A DNA stretch of 11,458 nt from an uncultured Polaribacter sp. (GTDB lineage Bacteria > Bacteroidota > Bacteroidia > Flavobacteriales > Flavobacteriaceae), in assembly GCA_937936695.1 (NCBI GenBank), contig CALHCK010000151.1, positions 1-11,458 of the forward strand, written 5' to 3'. The translations under genes and the position numbers were made by a program. Of this stretch, positions 7,754 through 11,458 are shown one piece after another (position 1 is the stretch's first letter; each line of letters starts with the position of its first letter). Below the pieces are notes generated by a model, which saw nothing but the letters and a program-made list of their open reading frames with translations, did no database searches and was not told the origin of the DNA.

Positions 7754-8896
7754 ATGAGCGAGCAATCAACAAAAAACATACAATTAAATACCATTTCAGA
7801 AGCCATAGAAGATATAAGAAACGGTAAAGTTATAATTGTTGTAGATGATGAAAATAGAGAAAATGAAGGAGATTTTTTAGCTGCTGCAGAGAAAGTAACA
7901 CCTGAGATGATTAATTTTATGGCAACGCATGGTAGAGGCTTAATTTGTGCGCCACTAACAGAAACACGCTGTAAAGAACTAGAATTAGGAATGATGGTTA
8001 ACAACAACACAGATCCTATGGAAACAGCTTTTACCGTTTCTGTTGATTTACGTGGTAAAGGTGTTACTACTGGTATTTCTGCTTCCGATAGAGCTTTAAC
8101 TATTAATGCTTTAACAGATAAAAACACAAAAAGTTTTGATTTAGCTAGACCTGGTCATATATTTCCTTTAAAAGCAAAAGAAGGTGGTGTTTTAAGAAGA
8201 ACAGGACATACAGAAGCGGCTATAGATTTTGCTCGTTTAGCTGGTTTAGAACCTGCTGGTGTTATTGTTGAAATAATGAACGAAAACGGAACAATGGCTA
8301 GACTTCCTGAACTTTTAGAAGTTGCCAAAAAGTTTGATCTTAAAATTGTTTCTATAGAAAGTTTGGTAGCTTACAGAATGCAACATGATTCTTTAATTGA
8401 AATAAAAGAAGATTTTGATATTAAAACTAGATTTGGTGATTATAGATTAAGAGCCTACAAACAAACTACCAACAACCAAGTGCACATTGCCTTAACAAAA
8501 GGAACATGGTCTAGAGATGAACCTGTGTTAACAAGAGTAAACTCTACTTTAGTTAATAATGATATTTTAGGAACCTTAACCAATAATGCGGATAAGAAAC
8601 TAGATAAAATGTTTCAAACAATTAACGCTGCAGAAAAAGGTGCTATTTTGTTTATTAACCAACAAAATCAATCTCATAATTTATTAAATAGACTTTCTGC
8701 TTTAAAAGAAAGTCAAAAAGACGGTGAATTAAATTTACCTGCTATTGCTATGGATCAAAGAGATTTTGGTATTGGAGCTCAAATTTTACACGATTTAAAC
8801 ATATCTAAACTAAAATTAATAACCAATACACACCAATCTAAACGTGTGGGTATGATAGGTTATGGCTTAGAAATTGTTGATTACGTAAATTATTAA
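7754..8896 (+). CDS. ribB: 3,4-dihydroxy-2-butanone 4-phosphate synthase with a degenerate GTP cyclohydrolase II-like C-terminal domain
   Basis: The N-terminal domain (about 10-205) is a complete RibB, converting ribulose 5-phosphate to dihydroxybutanone phosphate plus formate for riboflavin synthesis. It keeps the Mg and substrate loop D31-D-E-N-R-E-N-E-G-D40, T-G-I-S-A-S-D-R, R-P-G-H-I-F-P-L and R-R-T-G-H-T-E-A-A. Residues about 210-380 align with GTP cyclohydrolase II (RibA) but are decayed. The zinc motif has become N263-S-T-L266-V-N-N-D-I-L-G-T-L-T-N277-N-A279-D, losing all three cysteines. The R-Q-E-G-R loop is now N302-Q-Q304-N-Q306. D334 and R336, which match the catalytic Asp/Arg of E. 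coli RibA, and the G-Y-G-L-E-I-V-D end remain. A separate RibA is therefore expected elsewhere. The ATG lies 2 bp after the permease stop, leaving no room for an FMN riboswitch. Confidence 0.94.
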   Translation: MSEQSTKNIQLNTISEAIEDIRNGKVIIVVDDENRENEGDFLAAAEKVTPEMINFMATHGRGLICAPLTETRCKELELGMMVNNNTDPMETAFTVSVDLRGKGVTTGISASDRALTINALTDKNTKSFDLARPGHIFPLKAKEGGVLRRTGHTEAAIDFARLAGLEPAGVIVEIMNENGTMARLPELLEVAKKFDLKIVSIESLVAYRMQHDSLIEIKEDFDIKTRFGDYRLRAYKQTTNNQVHIALTKGTWSRDEPVLTRVNSTLVNNDILGTLTNNADKKLDKMFQTINAAEKGAILFINQQNQSHNLLNRLSALKESQKDGELNLPAIAMDQRDFGIGAQILHDLNISKLKLITNTHQSKRVGMIGYGLEIVDYVNY

Positions 8897-8943
8897 CATA
8901 CAAGCTTTCAAAAAAATAAAAGGATTTTTAAATCTAAAAAGAC

Positions 8944-8968
8944 GAATAATTATTCTTATTTTTAAGAA
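8944..8968. repeat. Overlapping palindromes upstream of the fibre gene
   Basis: GAATAATTATTC (8944-8955) is a perfect 12-bp palindrome. It overlaps TTCTTA/TAAGAA (8953-8958 and 8963-8968), a 6-bp inverted repeat with a TTTT loop, ending 6 bp before the ATG at 8975. They could be an operator or an mRNA hairpin at the translation start, but AT-rich DNA yields such palindromes by chance. In the 78 bp between ribB and this gene I find neither a TAnnTTTG element nor a convincing terminator. Confidence 0.3.
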
Positions 8969-8974
8969 AAAAAA

Positions 8975-10489
8975 ATGAAGAAAATAATATTATCATTAAC
9001 TATTGGGTTGACTGCTTTAGTAAATGCTCAAGAAAATAAAATAGAATCAACAGGGAATGTTGGTATCGGAACGACAGATCCTAAATTCAAACTTCATATA
9101 ATAAAGGATAAAGTTAATAATGGGCACTATTTAAATAACTCTAATATCATTGAAAATGAGGACTCAAGGCTCCAAATTTTATCTGCAAACTCTCATCAAG
9201 CAGGTTCTATGTTATTTTTAAGTAATGCTCCATCTGATGGAAATAATAAACACTGGTCTTTTCATCATACAGGAATAACCAGAAACAATAGATTAGAAAT
9301 TGGGTATGGAACATCCGCTGCTAGCGGAGAATTTTGGGATATAAATTCTAAAATGACTGTATTAACTAATGGTAATGTTGGTATAGGTACAAATAATCCA
9401 CTACATGGTAAATTACAAATTTCTGGAAAAGGAGCAAATGAAGGGATTACACTTTGGTCAAATTCAGGCGAATTATCATCAAGAATTTGGACAGACCCTG
9501 CAAAAACACTATTTCACATCAGTAGAGGTACTGACCCTTTACAAGGTATTACTTTGAACAAAATTGGTAATGTTGGTATAGGGACTACAACTCCTTTAGC
9601 TCAATTAGAAGTAAAAAGCACAAACACCTTTGGAGGTCTTTGGGCTCCTGTAAGAAGTTTTTTTACAGTAACAGACGGAACTAATACTTTAATTATGGAT
9701 CCTAATGAAATTTATACAAATAGTAAATTACATATTGGAAGTAAATCTGGTGATATCGTAGAGTTTAGAAATTTGGCAGAAGGAGCTAATCAAACTAAGA
9801 TGCTAATTAAAGCTAATGGTAATGTTGGTATTGGTACAATAGAACCTAAATCTAAATTAGATGTAAATGGAGCTATCACTATTAAAAAGGCAAGTAATGT
9901 AGATAATGCATCTCCAGCAATAACTTTAAATGTAAAGGATGATTTTTTGTATGATGGAGAGTATATTAATCATTATGGTTTTGGTTTTCATGGCTATCAA
10001 GATGGTAGTACTACAGGACATTATAGTAATCCAACTAATACGTATCTTTCAGGCCATTTTGGTATAGATTTTTTTACAAAAGGTGTAAATAGAATGAGGA
10101 TAAGCCGTGGTGGAATAGTTAGTATAGGTGCGGTTAACAGACAAGAAGGCTATAAATTAGCTGTTAATGGAAAAATAAAAGCCAAAGAAATAAAAGTTGA
10201 AACAGGATGGTCAGATTTTGTATTCGAAAAACAATACAATTTACCTAGTTTAGAACAAGTAGAAAATCACATAAAAGAAAAAGGGCATTTAAAAGACATT
10301 CCTTCTGCGAAAGAAGTTTCTGAAAATGGTATATTTTTAGGAGAAATGAATTCGAAATTATTGCAAAAAATAGAAGAACTTACTTTATATACAATAGCGC
10401 AAGAGAAAAAAATAACTCAATTAGAGTCTTTAAATAAAAAGTTAATTGACTTACAAGTACGTCTTGAAAAGTTAGAATTAAAAAATTAA
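8975..10489 (+). CDS. Secreted fibre-like protein with GNVGIGT repeats and coiled-coil C-terminus (tail-fibre/endosialidase-chaperone-like)
   Basis: The 504-residue product begins with a Sec signal peptide (MKKIILSLTIGLTALVNAQ, cleavage likely after NA). The mature protein carries four copies of a G-N-V-G-I-G-T-x-x-P turn at residues 27, 133, 198 and 282, mostly followed by K-L/Q-L and a beta-strand, plus a decayed copy near 379 (G-G-I-V-S-I-G). This pattern is typical of bacteroidete proteins annotated as tail-fibre or fibre-shaft proteins, whose shafts are thought to be trimeric beta-structures. The last 100 residues hold a conserved module (G-W-S-D-F-V-F, Y-N-L-P-S-L-E-Q-V, G-H-L-K-D-I-P-S) and then a heptad-like coiled coil from about 450 to the end. 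This region stands where an S74 intramolecular chaperone often lies, but I do not see the classic S-D-x-R-x-K-x-N-I motif. No lipobox or recognisable type IX sorting domain is visible. Surface display or adhesion is inference only. Confidence 0.85.
   Translation: MKKIILSLTIGLTALVNAQENKIESTGNVGIGTTDPKFKLHIIKDKVNNGHYLNNSNIIENEDSRLQILSANSHQAGSMLFLSNAPSDGNNKHWSFHHTGITRNNRLEIGYGTSAASGEFWDINSKMTVLTNGNVGIGTNNPLHGKLQISGKGANEGITLWSNSGELSSRIWTDPAKTLFHISRGTDPLQGITLNKIGNVGIGTTTPLAQLEVKSTNTFGGLWAPVRSFFTVTDGTNTLIMDPNEIYTNSKLHIGSKSGDIVEFRNLAEGANQTKMLIKANGNVGIGTIEPKSKLDVNGAITIKKASNVDNASPAITLNVKDDFLYDGEYINHYGFGFHGYQDGSTTGHYSNPTNTYLSGHFGIDFFTKGVNRMRISRGGIVSIGAVNRQEGYKLAVNGKIKAKEIKVETGWSDFVFEKQYNLPSLEQVENHIKEKGHLKDIPSAKEVSENGIFLGEMNSKLLQKIEELTLYTIAQEKKITQLESLNKKLIDLQVRLEKLELKN
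9053..9847 (+). repeat. Four dispersed copies of a 30-bp GNVGIGT-coding repeat
   Basis: The copies lie at 9053-9082, 9371-9400, 9566-9595 and 9818-9847. The last three share an identical 14-bp core, GGTAATGTTGGTAT; the first differs at the third base of that core. Spacing is irregular (318, 195 and 252 bp, all multiples of three), so the intervening segments are of different size and not tandem duplicates. The identity in DNA offers sites for in-frame recombination. Confidence 0.85.
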
Positions 10490-10502
10490 TTGACACGAAT
10501 TT

Positions 10503-10527
10503 ATAGATATTAAGAATTCATATCTAT
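10503..10527 (+). terminator. First hairpin downstream of the fibre gene
   Basis: ATAGATAT (10503-10510) and ATATCTAT (10520-10527) are perfect 8-bp inverted arms around a 9-nt loop containing GAATTC. A run of four T covers 10527-10530. It begins 14 bp after the fibre gene stop and lies just upstream of a much stronger hairpin, so it may be an auxiliary terminator or a 3'-end stabilising structure. Confidence 0.45.
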
Positions 10528-10532
10528 TTTAT

Positions 10533-10578
10533 AAAAAGTGTAATAAATAGTTTTAAAACTATTTATTACACTTTTTTT
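10533..10578. terminator. Strong bidirectional intrinsic terminator (44-bp perfect palindrome)
   Basis: Positions 10533-10554 and 10555-10576 are perfect 22-bp inverted repeats with no spacer, centred on GTTTTAAAAC. As RNA this folds into a long hairpin with a small loop. On the plus strand the descending arm runs into seven T (10572-10578), and on the minus strand the AAAAA at 10533-10537 gives the matching T-tract. It lies between the ends of the rightward fibre gene (10489) and the leftward peptidase gene (10654), so it can terminate both. Confidence 0.92.
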
Positions 10579-10653
10579 GTTAGAAAAAACATAACACACA
10601 GTTAACTTATAAATAATTGTATCAATATTGAGATAATATTTCTAAATCTAAGT

Positions 10654-11361
10654 TTACAAACAGATTTCTGTTTCATTTTCTATCACTGTAACTTCTTTAT
10701 TTTTTTGAAATAGTTTTGCTGAGTGATTTCCTTTTAAAACAATAGTATTATTAATTACCTCTAACCAACTCCCTTCTTTTAACCCTAAAACAGGAATTGT
10801 ATGAAATACATGAAATTCTTTAATCCGAGTTTCTCTTGTCTCTCCCATGTGTTTACTGTTTAATACTGGTTCTATATAATGCGCATTAATATTAAACGGT
10901 ATCAAATTTAAAGTTACAAAACTAGGAGGATATACAATAGGCATGTCATTTGTGTTCATCATATTTACACCACAAATATTACTTCCTGCACTTGTTCCTA
11001 AATAAGGAACCCCTTTATTTATTGCTTCTTTTAAAGGTACTAATACTGCGTTTTTATATAATTGATTTACCAATTCAAAAGTATTGCCTCCTCCAGTAAA
11101 AAGACCTTCTGCATTTAAAATAGCTTCAGCAGGGTTTGTAAACTCATGAATCCCTTTTACTTTTATATTTATATTTATATTTAAAAAAGCTTTTGTTACG
11201 AGTGCTGTATAATCATCATAAGAAATACCACTAGGTCTTGCATAAGGTATAAAAACCAATGTTTTTACATTTTTAAAGTGCTTTTTTAATACTGGTAACA
11301 AATACTCCAAATATCCACTACCATATACAGATGAAGAACTAGCAATAATCATTTTTTTCAT
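10654..11361 (-). CDS. pepE: Peptidase E, alpha-aspartyl dipeptidase (MEROPS S51)
   Basis: This 235-residue cytoplasmic enzyme removes N-terminal aspartate from dipeptides. Length and motifs agree with E. coli PepE (229 aa). The nucleophile S124 sits in the elbow G-T-S-A-G-S-N, preceded by G90-G-G-N93. D139 (N-T-N-D-M-P-I-V) and H161 (N-A-H-Y) complete the set, with spacings of 15 and 22 residues identical to S120/D135/H157 of the E. coli enzyme. The P-Y-A-R-P-S motif near 39-44 is also usual. No signal peptide is present. The gene converges with the fibre gene and shares its terminator. The -7-like element upstream lies so close to the ATG (11359-11361) that the mRNA may be nearly leaderless, or translation may begin at M4 (11350-11352), which would shorten the protein by three residues. 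Confidence 0.95.
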   Translation of the reverse strand: MKKMIIASSSSVYGSGYLEYLLPVLKKHFKNVKTLVFIPYARPSGISYDDYTALVTKAFLNININIKVKGIHEFTNPAEAILNAEGLFTGGGNTFELVNQLYKNAVLVPLKEAINKGVPYLGTSAGSNICGVNMMNTNDMPIVYPPSFVTLNLIPFNINAHYIEPVLNSKHMGETRETRIKEFHVFHTIPVLGLKEGSWLEVINNTIVLKGNHSAKLFQKNKEVTVIENETEICL

Positions 11362-11365
11362 ATTT

Positions 11366-11373
11366 CAAAAATA
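11366..11373 (-). promoter_or_regulatory. -7-like element immediately upstream of pepE
   Basis: On the minus strand this reads TATTTTTG, a perfect TAnnTTTG match. A TTG at 11399-11397 is separated from it by 23 bp, at the wide end of the usual range. The element ends 4 bp before the annotated ATG, so transcription would start at or near the start codon. Confidence 0.4.
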
Positions 11374-11458
11374 ATATAATTGTTTTCAAATAAGTACAAT
11401 ATTTATTTTTAACACAAGTTTGTAAATACCTTAGTAATTTTTAACGAATAATCCATTT

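Noticed and set aside
7735..8127. 130-codon minus-strand frame across the permease/ribB junction
   Set aside because: It is antisense to the most conserved part of RibB, with no family resemblance.
8923..8934. GATTT/AAATC inverted repeat after ribB as a terminator
   Set aside because: Full pairing would leave a 2-nt loop and there is no T-tract downstream, so it cannot be supported as an intrinsic terminator.
11411..11456. Possible end of another minus-strand gene at the right edge
   Set aside because: All three minus frames close within a few codons of the window edge, so a gene tail cannot be told from noncoding DNA.

Overview
The window is AT-rich, with A-rich leaders and no clear Shine-Dalgarno sequences before its genes. 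It carries TAnnTTTG-type -7 promoter elements and protein families with a strong Flavobacteriaceae flavour: an FtsK with an acidic linker, a long LptF/LptG permease, a RibB with a decayed second domain, and a GNVGIGT-repeat fibre protein. I read it as a chromosomal segment of a marine-type flavobacterium (Bacteroidota). The assignment rests on these features, not on a database search.

Layout. Positions 1-108 hold the last 35 codons of a rightward gene, probably a MutS2-like MutS homologue. After a gene-free AT-rich stretch (109-343) come two leftward genes that overlap by 14 bp: a MATE-family exporter that starts with TTG (1940) and a small, very acidic conserved protein (74 aa). A divergent intergenic region (1941-2060) then opens a long rightward run: tpx (thiol peroxidase), a DgkA-type lipid kinase, ftsK (DNA translocase), a LolA-like lipoprotein carrier, an LptF/LptG-type permease and ribB. 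Gaps in this run are 2 to 94 bp. The largest, before the permease, contains an inverted repeat and a -7-like element, so the run may be two transcription units. Next comes a secreted fibre-like protein (8975-10489), then a 44-bp perfect palindrome with T-tracts on both strands that serves as a bidirectional terminator against a convergent peptidase E gene (10654-11361, minus).

How the genes fit together. Most of the central run is cell-envelope housekeeping: lipid kinase, divisome and chromosome translocase, lipoprotein carriage through the periplasm, and LPS export. A peroxidase leads it and a riboflavin gene ends it. The main biochemical oddity is RibB: its C-terminal GTP-cyclohydrolase-II-like domain has lost all three zinc cysteines and the Arg/Glu/Arg of the R-x-E-x-R motif, while keeping the late Asp/Arg catalytic pair and the C-terminal scaffold. 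I see no CRISPR array, insertion sequence, tRNA or rRNA, and no convincing new defence or mobile system. Most of the window looks like conserved chromosome, with the fibre gene the most accessory-looking part.
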